A DNA stretch of 9,311 bases, from NCBI GenBank assembly GCA_016180165.1, contig JACPBU010000118.1:1-9311 (forward strand), in the 5' to 3' direction. Numbering within the stretch: the first letter of the stretch is position 1; each line of letters starts with the position of its first letter. Positions 4,851 through 9,311 of this stretch are shown here, piece after piece. A program made the position numbers and the translations under genes. Source of the DNA: Candidatus Woesearchaeota archaeon (GTDB taxonomy: Archaea > Nanobdellota > Nanobdellia > Woesearchaeales > JACPBV01). Below the pieces are notes generated by a model. It made no database searches and was not told the origin of the DNA. It saw only the letters and a list, made by a program, of their open reading frames with translations.

Positions 4851-5730
4851 AACTTTTAGAAAATCTGGAAAATTTGCCAATTCGGAAAGTTGGGTGAAAA
4901 AGCCGATTTTGGTGATGGCTGGTATCTTAGGGATACTCTTTTTGCTGGCTTCCGGCTTTACGATCTCACATGGGGAGGAAGATTTTGATGAAGCTAAAAA
5001 GCTCGTAGATGCGAACACGCCGTGCAGCAACCTTTCCGAAGAGCAGCTCGAAGAGGTCGGAGAATACATTATGGAGCAGATGCACCCTGGGGAAGCACAT
5101 GAACAGATGCACGCGCTGATGGGCCTTGAAGAAGGGACTCCTGAAGAAGAACAAAGGCATATTCTGATGGCAAAGCATATGTATTGCAATGAGTGGAATA
5201 CGGCCGGGAATGGCAGTGCAGGAATGTTTACCGGCTGCATGATGGGGGGAAGTTCTGGCATGATGGGTCTTGGGTCCGGCGGGATGATGGGATCTGGTGG
5301 CATGATAGGGAGCGGTGGAGAGCTTGGTGGCCTTAACGTGGGCAGCGTCGGAGGGATGATTGGCAATAATATGATGGGCAGTATGATGAGTATGATGGAT
5401 ATGATGTCCGGCGGCATGATGGGTGGCGGCATGATGGGTGGCGGGATGATGGGAAGAGGAAAGATATCTGGCGGCATGATGGGTGGAGGATTGATGAGCC
5501 AGGGGATTTTGGGCAATATTAGCCCTAACATGATGGGAACAAACGGAATTGGAGGGAAAAACATGATGAATGTAGGCGTGATGGGTTCGGGAGCTGGATA
5601 TGGCGGAATGATGGGATATGGCGGGAGCTGGTGGAGCCTCTTAGGCGTATTGCTCTATGTCGGAGTCATTTTGCTCGTCTACCTGGCTATCGTAAAGCTC
5701 TGGAAAGATGTGTTCTCAAAGAGGAAATGA
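4756..5730 (+). CDS. Membrane-anchored HPGEAH / Met-Gly-rich (GGMMG) protein, probable metal binder
   Basis: This 324-residue protein starts at ATG 4756, with GAGGT 5 bases before it and an in-frame TAA at 4750-4752 closing the frame. Residues 1-30 are a charged six-residue repeat and 50-70 a signal or anchor helix. Residues 75-147 form a helical domain with Cys90, GEYIMEQMHPGEAHEQMHAL (102-121) and MYCNEW ending near Cys144. This HPGEAH...MMG domain is familiar from archaeal and candidate-phylum exported proteins. Residues 155-290 are almost purely Gly/Met with dense GGMMG motifs, typical of Cu(I)/Ag(I)-binding thioether clusters. Residues 293-315 are a C-terminal membrane helix followed by a basic tail, so the Met-rich loop is probably held outside, next to the membrane. 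A metal buffer or acquisition role is inferred. Confidence 0.8.
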   Translation: MVIGKKAALGEKIVMEKKVTLEEKTMIEKKTGTFRKSGKFANSESWVKKPILVMAGILGILFLLASGFTISHGEEDFDEAKKLVDANTPCSNLSEEQLEEVGEYIMEQMHPGEAHEQMHALMGLEEGTPEEEQRHILMAKHMYCNEWNTAGNGSAGMFTGCMMGGSSGMMGLGSGGMMGSGGMIGSGGELGGLNVGSVGGMIGNNMMGSMMSMMDMMSGGMMGGGMMGGGMMGRGKISGGMMGGGLMSQGILGNISPNMMGTNGIGGKNMMNVGVMGSGAGYGGMMGYGGSWWSLLGVLLYVGVILLVYLAIVKLWKDVFSKRK

Positions 5731-5751
5731 TCCAATAAGTGATTGTTCCTT

Positions 5752-5773
5752 TTAGGTTGGGATAGGAAAGAAC
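5752..5773 (+). repeat. Truncated upstream copy of the 48-base repeat
   Basis: TTAGGTTGGGATAGGAAAG and the following AAC match the TTAGGCTCGGGATAGGAAAG core of the 48-base repeat, whose first full unit starts at 6031. The hairpin half of the unit is absent here. The two occurrences bracket the hairpin-rich block. Confidence 0.65.
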
Positions 5774-5798
5774 ACTTATAGCTAACGACACAAATATG

Positions 5799-5840
5799 TC
5801 AAAAACCGCAAAAGTAATAATAATTTGTTACGGTTTTTGA
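5799..5840 (+). terminator. Hairpin TCAAAAACCG / CGGTTTTTGA, possible bidirectional terminator
   Basis: A 10-bp outer stem (5799-5808 with 5831-5840) encloses an A/T-rich loop. The descending arm contains a run of five T, as in an intrinsic-like or T-rich archaeal terminator. It lies 69 bases after the stop of the Met/Gly-rich gene and could end that transcript. Confidence 0.4.
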
Positions 5841-5844
5841 GCAC

Positions 5845-5866
5845 TAAGCATTCTGCGGAATGCTTA
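5845..5866 (+). repeat. Perfect 9-bp inverted repeat with TGCG loop
   Basis: TAAGCATTC at 5845-5853 and GAATGCTTA at 5858-5866 form a perfect stem around TGCG. It lies four bases after the preceding hairpin. Confidence 0.8.
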
Positions 5867-5914
5867 TGTTTAGACAAAAGTATGTTGTTTGCTTATCCAA
5901 CAGGGATACAAAAA

Positions 5915-5977
5915 ACGAAAAACGTTTTTCCGTACCCATACGGGGTACAAAAAACCCATGTTTTTTCGTATTACGAA
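5915..5977 (+). other. Nested alternative stem block (A:B, B:C, C:D, A:D, D:E)
   Basis: Segments are A ACGAAAAAC (5915-5923), B GTTTTTCCGTACCC (5924-5937), C GGGTACAAAAAAC (5943-5955), D GTTTTTTCGT (5960-5969) and E ACGAA (5973-5977). B pairs with C (GTACCC/GGGTAC plus GTTTTT/AAAAAC) while A pairs with D. Alternatively A pairs with B and C with D, and D also pairs with E. The folds are mutually exclusive, so this is either an RNA switch-like element or a palindromic DNA structure. Confidence 0.6.
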
Positions 5978-6009
5978 CGGACAACAATTGTATAATAATT
6001 ATTGTCCGT
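5977..6009 (+). repeat. Inverted repeat ACGGACAA ... TTGTCCGT
   Basis: ACGGACAA (5977-5984) pairs with TTGTCCGT (6002-6009), and AA/TT pairs continue inward after one mismatch. The loop is A/T-rich. Confidence 0.75.
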
Positions 6010-6030
6010 AAGTATAGTATTTCAGCCAGT

Positions 6031-6136
6031 AGTAGTTTAGGCTCGGGATAGGAAAGAACCCTGCGGGCTTTAGCCCGCAGTAGTTTAGGCTCGGGATAGG
6101 AAAGAACCCTGCGGGCTTTAGCCCGCAGTAGTTTAG
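6031..6136 (+). repeat. 48-base tandem repeat, 2 full units plus 10 bases, each with a GCGGGC hairpin
   Basis: AGTAGTTTAG starts units at 6031, 6079 and 6127; the first two are full and essentially identical. Each full unit contains GATAGGAAAGAACC and the palindrome CTGCGGGCTTTAGCCCGCAG. The hairpin resembles REP-like elements seen dispersed in bacterial genomes. The repeat ends 115 bases before the DUF1461-like TATA box. Confidence 0.9.
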
Positions 6137-6250
6137 GTGGTGAAAATCCGCCAAAAACCATGCTGTTGAAATTTTATCATTTATGAGGTTTGTATCATCC
6201 AATCTATTTATTTTTTTGGGACGAATTTTATCCTCCATCCTCCGGAACAA

Positions 6251-6258
6251 TTATATAT
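6251..6258 (+). promoter_or_regulatory. TATA box TTATATAT for leaderless gene 6279
   Basis: TTATATAT lies 21-28 bases before ATG 6279, and only T-rich sequence without a Shine-Dalgarno lies between. This supports a leaderless start and argues against the longer frame from 6183. Confidence 0.75.
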
Positions 6259-6278
6259 CTACGCTTTTTTTTAATCTT

Positions 6279-6962
6279 ATGGCAGCCAAAGGCAACGAAA
6301 ACTGGATCCTTCCGGCAATTGGGGGGTTTCTTCTGTTCCTTATCCTCTTTGGCGGGTCATTTCTTTTGCACCTGTTTTCCTACACTCCAAGGGTGATGAT
6401 GGGCACCGATGGAAGGAATTTGATGGGGGCTGATTCAGCGGCAATGCATGGCGGTGTGGTGGAGTTTCTCCTGGAGAAATCAGCTTCATTGCCTCCTGCA
6501 TATTTCAGCTTGCCTGAGCGGGAGCACATGGCTGACGTCAAAAATATCTTTTTAAGCGGAAAGCTTGCATTTAGCTTTCTTGTAATCATCTTTTCTTTCC
6601 TTTTCGCTGGCGTAGTGTATTTTGGCGGGAGGAAATTACCTGGGCAAATAGGGAGAATATACCTTCTGGGTGGAGCGATTGGAGCTATCTTTTCACTCTC
6701 TGTGCTGCTTTTTTCCCTGGCCGATTTTGAAAAGATGTTCTCCCTTTTCCATATGCCTCTTTTTCAGGCGGGAACATGGGAATTCCCTCCAGACAGCATG
6801 CTGATAAGGCTCTATCCGGCAGAATTCTTTTATTGGAAGGCAATATCAATCTTCATCTCACTTTTTATCATAGCAAATCTTTTTATAGCAGAAGGGGTTT
6901 TTCTCCTCCGTTTAGGAAAAGCCGGTGGGCCAGGAAAGGCCAGAGGCAAAGACTCTTTATGA
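6279..6962 (+). CDS. DUF1461-like integral membrane protein
   Basis: This 227-residue protein has four membrane helices (about residues 9-31, 95-115, 126-146 and 188-210). The segment after the first helix contains YFSLPEREHMADVKNIF (residues 75-91), matching the family's REHxxDVK-type motif. The segment between helices three and four contains FHMPLFQAGTWEFPPDSMLI (157-176) and then RLYPAEFF, the diagnostic FHxxxFxxGxWxFPxDSxLIxLYP signature of DUF1461 (TIGR01906-type) membrane proteins. No biochemical function is established for the family. The start at 6279 is set by the TATA box and by agreement with the first family helix. The stop overlaps the next start by ATGA, so the two products are probably made together and may interact. 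Confidence 0.85.
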   Translation: MAAKGNENWILPAIGGFLLFLILFGGSFLLHLFSYTPRVMMGTDGRNLMGADSAAMHGGVVEFLLEKSASLPPAYFSLPEREHMADVKNIFLSGKLAFSFLVIIFSFLFAGVVYFGGRKLPGQIGRIYLLGGAIGAIFSLSVLLFSLADFEKMFSLFHMPLFQAGTWEFPPDSMLIRLYPAEFFYWKAISIFISLFIIANLFIAEGVFLLRLGKAGGPGKARGKDSL

Positions 6963-7297
6963 TTGAACTCATCCAAAATCTTGTCCAGGGGCATTTTTTC
7001 CTCCTGTTTATCCTCCTTTTGCTGTCTTCCCTGCCACTTTATCTTGCCCTTAAGCTGTCCGGCGGCAATGTCAGCATCCTGAAAGTTTTCTTTATTGGAA
7101 TAGCCCTTTCGCTCATCACCCTTGCCTCGGCAAAGTTTATCGGGCTTTTTGGAGCCCTTATAGTGCTGCTCATCTCGCCCGCAGCCTACTATCTTGCCTT
7201 CAAAGTTGACAAGATTCGTGCTGTGCTTGCATGGCTGTTCCAATATGGTTTTTTGGCCTTAGTGATACTTGCGCTTGGGCTGATGCAGGTTATCTGA
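6959..7297 (+). CDS. Small four-helix membrane protein overlapping the DUF1461-like gene
   Basis: This 112-residue, very hydrophobic protein has about four helices: residues 12-34, 42-58, 62-81 and 87-111. A few polar residues (SGGNVS, KVDKIR) mark the loops. The ATG at 6959 overlaps the preceding TGA (6960-6962) in an ATGA junction, which fixes the start and suggests translational coupling. The frame is open upstream to 6776, but that part lies inside the DUF1461-like gene and has no membrane-protein character. I do not recognise the family. The pairing suggests a two-subunit membrane complex, which is inference. Confidence 0.75.
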   Translation: MIELIQNLVQGHFFLLFILLLLSSLPLYLALKLSGGNVSILKVFFIGIALSLITLASAKFIGLFGALIVLLISPAAYYLAFKVDKIRAVLAWLFQYGFLALVILALGLMQVI

Positions 7298-7375
7298 TAT
7301 GCTGGAATGTCCCGTTAATTTTTGAAATTATGGGGTGTTTTTACTTATAGCTGCTAATTTATATCTTAAACGGTG

Positions 7376-7388
7376 CCCCATTTTGGGG
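7376..7388 (+). repeat. Short inverted repeat CCCCATTTTGGGG upstream of the tpiA promoter
   Basis: A 5-bp stem (CCCCA/TGGGG) with a TTT loop sits just upstream of the TATA box at 7394. It could be an operator-like palindrome or chance. T-rich runs earlier in the spacer (7318-7341) may end the preceding transcript. Confidence 0.35.
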
Positions 7389-7390
7389 AA

Positions 7391-7401
7391 AAGTTTTTAT
7401 A
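7391..7401 (+). promoter_or_regulatory. TATA box (AAGTTTTTATA) for leaderless tpiA
   Basis: TTTTTATA at 7394-7401, with purine-rich GGGGAAAAG directly upstream as a TFB-recognition-like element, lies 23-30 bases before ATG 7424. No Shine-Dalgarno is present. This is a canonical archaeal leaderless promoter. Confidence 0.75.
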
Positions 7402-7423
7402 CCGCTGCCCTGATGATGCGGTT

Positions 7424-8176
7424 ATGAAGCCATTGCTGATAGCGGCCAACTGGAAGATGCATAAGACTGCGGCTGAAGCCAAGGCATATTTTAAGGAATT
7501 CTGGCCTTTGGCCAATGGCGTCAAAGGGAAGCTTATCGTCTTGTGCGTGCCGTTCACCTGCCTGCATGCCCTGGCACCTCTTGTCCAGAAAACAACTGTC
7601 TGCCTGGGGGCGCAGGATGTCCATTTTGGGGAAGAAGGGGCATTTACCGGGGAGATTTCTCCGAGGATGCTTACTGAAACAGGAGCTTCTTATGTCATTG
7701 TCGGGCATTCAGAAAGGAGGAAGCTCTTCCATGAGGATGATGAGCTGGTGAACAAAAAGCTCCATGCAGCAATCAGCCACGGGCTTAAGCCAATCTTTTG
7801 TGTCGGAGAAAGCCTGGAGCAAAGGAATCAGGGGAAAGAAAAAAAGGTTGTAGCGAGCCAGGTACTTAATGGGCTTAAAGGCATCTCGTGGCCATCGCTC
7901 AGGAATGTCTCTATCGCTTATGAGCCTGTATGGGCAATCGGGACAGGTGTTGCAGCGACGCCAAAGCAGGCTGGAGAGATGCATACTTTCATAAGGGAAG
8001 TTTTGGAGAAAGAGTTCGGGCAGGATGCTGCAAAGGCAATACCTTTGCTGTATGGCGGAAGCGTGAAGACGGATAATATCAAAGAGCTGACTTCGCTTGA
8101 GGATGTTGATGGGGCACTTGTTGGCGGAGCATCTCTTGATGCAGAAAAATTTTCAGAGCTGATATCCAATGCCTGA
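7424..8176 (+). CDS. tpiA: Triosephosphate isomerase, bacterial/eukaryotic type
   Basis: This 250-residue enzyme interconverts dihydroxyacetone phosphate and glyceraldehyde 3-phosphate in glycolysis and gluconeogenesis in the cytoplasm. All catalytic features are present: Asn9 and Lys11 in AANWKM, His95 in VIVGHSERR, Glu167 in AYEPVWAIGTG (with the loop-6 lid AIGTG), the phosphate-binding YGGSV at 210-214 and DGALVGGASL at 229-238. The length and AYEPVWAIGTG motif are those of bacterial and eukaryotic enzymes; typical archaeal ones are about 225 residues and differ in this motif. The start at 7424 is set by the TATA box and the family N-terminus; the frame is open back to 7373 but adds nothing conserved. 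The stop overlaps the next start by 8 bases. Confidence 0.97.
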   Translation: MKPLLIAANWKMHKTAAEAKAYFKEFWPLANGVKGKLIVLCVPFTCLHALAPLVQKTTVCLGAQDVHFGEEGAFTGEISPRMLTETGASYVIVGHSERRKLFHEDDELVNKKLHAAISHGLKPIFCVGESLEQRNQGKEKKVVASQVLNGLKGISWPSLRNVSIAYEPVWAIGTGVAATPKQAGEMHTFIREVLEKEFGQDAAKAIPLLYGGSVKTDNIKELTSLEDVDGALVGGASLDAEKFSELISNA

Positions 8177-8405
8177 TGACCGGCCAAGCGAGGAAGGCCA
8201 CAAGGACACCCCTGAGCATCTTGGGCATAATGAAGAGGCTCCCAGATTCAATCCGGAAGAAGAGGGGAAAGAGAAAAAGCATTTCGGAACTATCTTCAAG
8301 ATCATCATGGTTCTTATCCTTGTTGGGCTGGCTGTTTATCTTTACCTCAACCCCGGGCCTTTAAGGAATATGGCCAACTTGGTGTTTGATAAGTTTTCTC
8401 CTTAG
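8169..8405 (+). CDS. Small single-pass membrane protein downstream of tpiA
   Basis: This 78-residue protein has an acidic, His-containing cytoplasmic N-terminus (residues 1-38), one membrane helix (about 43-63: FKIIMVLILVGLAVYLYL) and a short tail (NPGPLRNMANLVFDKFSP). The ATG at 8169 overlaps the tpiA stop by 8 bases in another frame, consistent with coupled translation. It has no family signature that I recognise, and its link to isomerase may be only operonic. The last codons merge into a 16-base repeat. Confidence 0.65.
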   Translation: MPDDRPSEEGHKDTPEHLGHNEEAPRFNPEEEGKEKKHFGTIFKIIMVLILVGLAVYLYLNPGPLRNMANLVFDKFSP

Positions 8406-8442
8406 GATAATTTCTCCTCAGGGTATTTTCTCCTTAGGATAA
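8395..8442 (+). repeat. 16-base tandem array, 3 units, across the stop of gene 8169
   Basis: Units TTTCTCCTTAGGATAA (8395), TTTCTCCTCAGGGTAT (8411) and TTTCTCCTTAGGATAA (8427) follow one another without gaps. The TAG stop (8403-8405) lies in the first unit. The repeated pyrimidine runs between two convergent genes may serve as a T-rich termination zone. Confidence 0.85.
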
Positions 8443-8506
8443 CAGAACTGATGCAGGAGGATTATCCCCCGCTTTCTTCCCCCATATCTCACCCAGAAAA
8501 AGGATC

Positions 8507-9142
8507 CTAACCAGGAACCTCAACATAAACCTTCTTAAGGCTGTCATAGGCAAAAGGGTATCCGGACTCTGTGCAGTCGGAAGGTGGAGGAATCGTGCCC
8601 GAAGGGACATTATAACATACCTTAATGTCAAAGATATAAGTGCCGGCAGGTGCATTTTTTACCTCAACGCCAAGTATAACTTTTTGCTGCTGGTTGTTCT
8701 TGATGGACTTATCAATATAAATGCCGTCACTGTCGGGGATACCATCGGCTGTCCTTAACCATGCGTTCGGAGCGCAGCTGGCAGGGTTAGTGCAAATCTG
8801 CTGGTTATTCTTGTCAAAAGCACTTTTAAACCTGATGCGGAGCCTAAAATTGTTTTCAACTCCGATGTTCAGAGCATTCAGGATGCCGATGCCGAATGTG
8901 GCAAATTCACCATTGGGGATCCGCTTTTTATCAAAAGGGATGGCAACCCTGCTGCCATCGTCAAGAAGCCTTTCAATCTCGCTTTCTGTCTTCTCGTCAT
9001 ACAATTGTTTGATGTCCGAGGCTTTCCCAAAAAATTTCTTTGTCAGGGCAAGGCTGCTGCCAAATATCACCAGAGATATTATCATGATCACTAGGAAGTT
9101 GGTTGAAAGCTCAATTGCGCCTCTTTTCATCTTTTTCCTCAT
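8507..9142 (-). CDS. Class III signal-peptide (archaeal pilin-like) surface protein
   Basis: This 211-residue protein starts MRKKMKRGAIELSTNFLVIM, a short basic leader, Gly, then a long hydrophobic helix (about residues 9-33). This is the archaeal prepilin (class III) arrangement, probably cut after Gly8. The hydrophobic helix would form the pilus core or anchor the protein in the membrane. The rest is a beta-rich ectodomain. Two Cys pairs are visible, in QQICTNPASCAPN and in VCYNVPSG...SDCTES, likely extracellular disulfides and possible substrates for a thiol-redox system. The RGAIELSTNF leader is reminiscent of DPANN surface proteins. ATG at 9130 (second Met) is an alternative start, with GAGG 6 bases upstream; both keep the leader. 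It is convergent to the tpiA operon. Confidence 0.8.
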   Translation of the reverse strand: MRKKMKRGAIELSTNFLVIMIISLVIFGSSLALTKKFFGKASDIKQLYDEKTESEIERLLDDGSRVAIPFDKKRIPNGEFATFGIGILNALNIGVENNFRLRIRFKSAFDKNNQQICTNPASCAPNAWLRTADGIPDSDGIYIDKSIKNNQQQKVILGVEVKNAPAGTYIFDIKVCYNVPSGTIPPPSDCTESGYPFAYDSLKKVYVEVPG

Positions 9143-9183
9143 GATTTTTTGAAAATTTCAAATAAGCTGGTTTATCATCTCAT

Positions 9184-9279
9184 CAGCTTGGCCGAATCAT
9201 AGTTTCTCCATCAAATTAGCCGAAACATATCCTCTCCATCAGATGGGCTGAATCATATCTTCTCCATGATATTCTCCAT
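9184..9279 (-). repeat. 28-base tandem array, 3 units, between two minus-strand genes
   Basis: Three adjacent 28-base units lie at 9184-9211, 9212-9239 and 9240-9267. On the minus strand each begins ATGGAGA and contains TATG and TTCGGC-like steps. A further ATGGAGAATATC (9268-9279) continues into the upstream coding region. The array begins inside the C-terminal codons of the gene at 9253-9311. The period is not a multiple of three. There are no spacers, so it is not CRISPR. Confidence 0.85.
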
Positions 9280-9311
9280 GCGGTAAGCCTGCTCTGCTTT
9301 TGTGAATTGGC
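9253..9311 (-). CDS. C-terminal fragment of an upstream minus-strand gene
   Basis: On the minus strand one frame reads QFTKAEQAYRMENIMEKI and stop (TGA at 9255-9253). It has the amphipathic look of a real C-terminus and lies 110 bases upstream of the pilin-like gene in the same orientation, so it may be an operon partner. The rest lies outside the window and only 18 residues are visible. The MEN-I-MEK-I ending is itself made by the start of the 28-base array. Confidence 0.45.
   Translation of the reverse strand, partial: QFTKAEQAYRMENIMEKI

Larger units (their letters stand above)
5731..6278. other. 548-base gene-free zone rich in inverted repeats
   Basis: No credible coding frame is present on either strand; the open frames merely translate the 48-base repeats and hairpins. 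The stretch from 5780 to 6030 is A/T-rich with A and T runs. In order it holds: a truncated copy of the 48-base repeat (5752-5773), a terminator-like hairpin (5799-5840), a perfect hairpin (5845-5866), a block of nested alternative stems (5915-5977), another hairpin (5977-6009), and the 48-base tandem repeat (6031-6136). The DUF1461-like promoter follows at 6251. Confidence 0.8.

Noticed and set aside
4620..5564. Long minus-strand Pro/Ile/Met-rich open frame
   Set aside because: It is the antisense shadow of the Gly/Met-rich gene: GGMMG codons read backwards as PPIMPP. It has no start context and no domain.
5844..6250. Minus-strand open frames with duplicated KLLRAKARRVLSYPEP- or LNYCGLKPAGFFPIPS-type repeats
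   Set aside because: They only translate the 48-base repeat and hairpin block, and the same DNA gives repeats in more than one frame.
6183..6278. Longer N-terminus of the DUF1461-like protein from 6183
   Set aside because: It would cover the TATA box at 6251, and the added residues do not belong to the family.
8721..9152. Plus-strand open frame opposite the pilin-like gene
   Set aside because: It is the antisense shadow of the class III signal-peptide gene, which has clear protein features on the minus strand.
9184..9279. CRISPR array
   Set aside because: The 28-base length is CRISPR-like, but the units are directly adjacent, degenerate and without spacers, and no cas gene is present.
1..9311. 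tRNA, rRNA or known riboswitch genes
   Set aside because: No cloverleaf-like T-loop (GTTCRANNC) in proper context and no conserved riboswitch core was seen by eye. A covariance-model scan was not possible here.

Overview
The window most likely comes from an uncultured DPANN-type archaeon (Woesearchaeota/Pacearchaeota-like). Three genes (starts at 4104, 6279 and 7424) have an archaeal TATA box 21-30 bases before the start codon and no room for a Shine-Dalgarno site, as expected for leaderless archaeal transcripts. A minus-strand gene encodes a class III (archaeal pilin-type) signal peptide, and the regulator at 4104 is a membrane-anchored winged helix of a style common in archaea. Other genes have clear Shine-Dalgarno sites (466, 872, 2135, 4756), so both initiation modes are used. 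The triosephosphate isomerase is of the bacterial length and motif type, which fits DPANN better than classical Euryarchaeota. The lineage is inferred from these traits, not from a marker gene.

Positions 1-5730 hold a plus-strand run of about ten small, mostly exported or membrane proteins. In order they are: a CGC-containing protein cut by the window edge, a DUF5676-like membrane protein, an exported protein with two copies of a DHHGTIPARL module, a YHS/TRASH-like Cys protein with a HGGHGGHGCC tail, a thioredoxin-like WCPHC lipoprotein, a CPLC membrane protein, an uncharacterised helical protein, an exported NTHxVDL/GHH protein, a membrane-tethered winged-helix regulator with a Met-rich outside loop, and a Met/Gly-rich (GGMMG) membrane-anchored protein. 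The concentration of Cys, His and Met metal ligands and CxxC motifs, together with a membrane-tethered regulator, suggests an envelope island for soft-metal (copper-like) handling and thiol redox. No transporter ATPase is visible here, so the function is inferred.

Positions 5731-6278 form a 548-base gene-free zone packed with inverted repeats. It contains a 48-base tandem repeat carrying a GCGGGC hairpin. A truncated copy of the repeat lies upstream, so the hairpin block is bracketed by related sequence.

Positions 6279-8405 hold a DUF1461-like membrane protein, a small four-helix membrane protein overlapping it by ATGA, triosephosphate isomerase with its own promoter, and a small single-pass protein overlapping the isomerase stop. 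Convergent to these, on the minus strand, lie a class III signal-peptide protein (8507-9142) and the 3' end of another gene (9253-9311).

The most unusual property of the window is a set of short degenerate tandem arrays with different units. Inside genes the periods are 12, 15 and 18 bases, all whole codons. In intergenic DNA periods of 10, 16, 25, 28 and 48 occur. Many arrays sit exactly at gene starts, gene ends or mature N-termini. They explain most of the low-complexity linkers of the encoded proteins and several 5' leaders.
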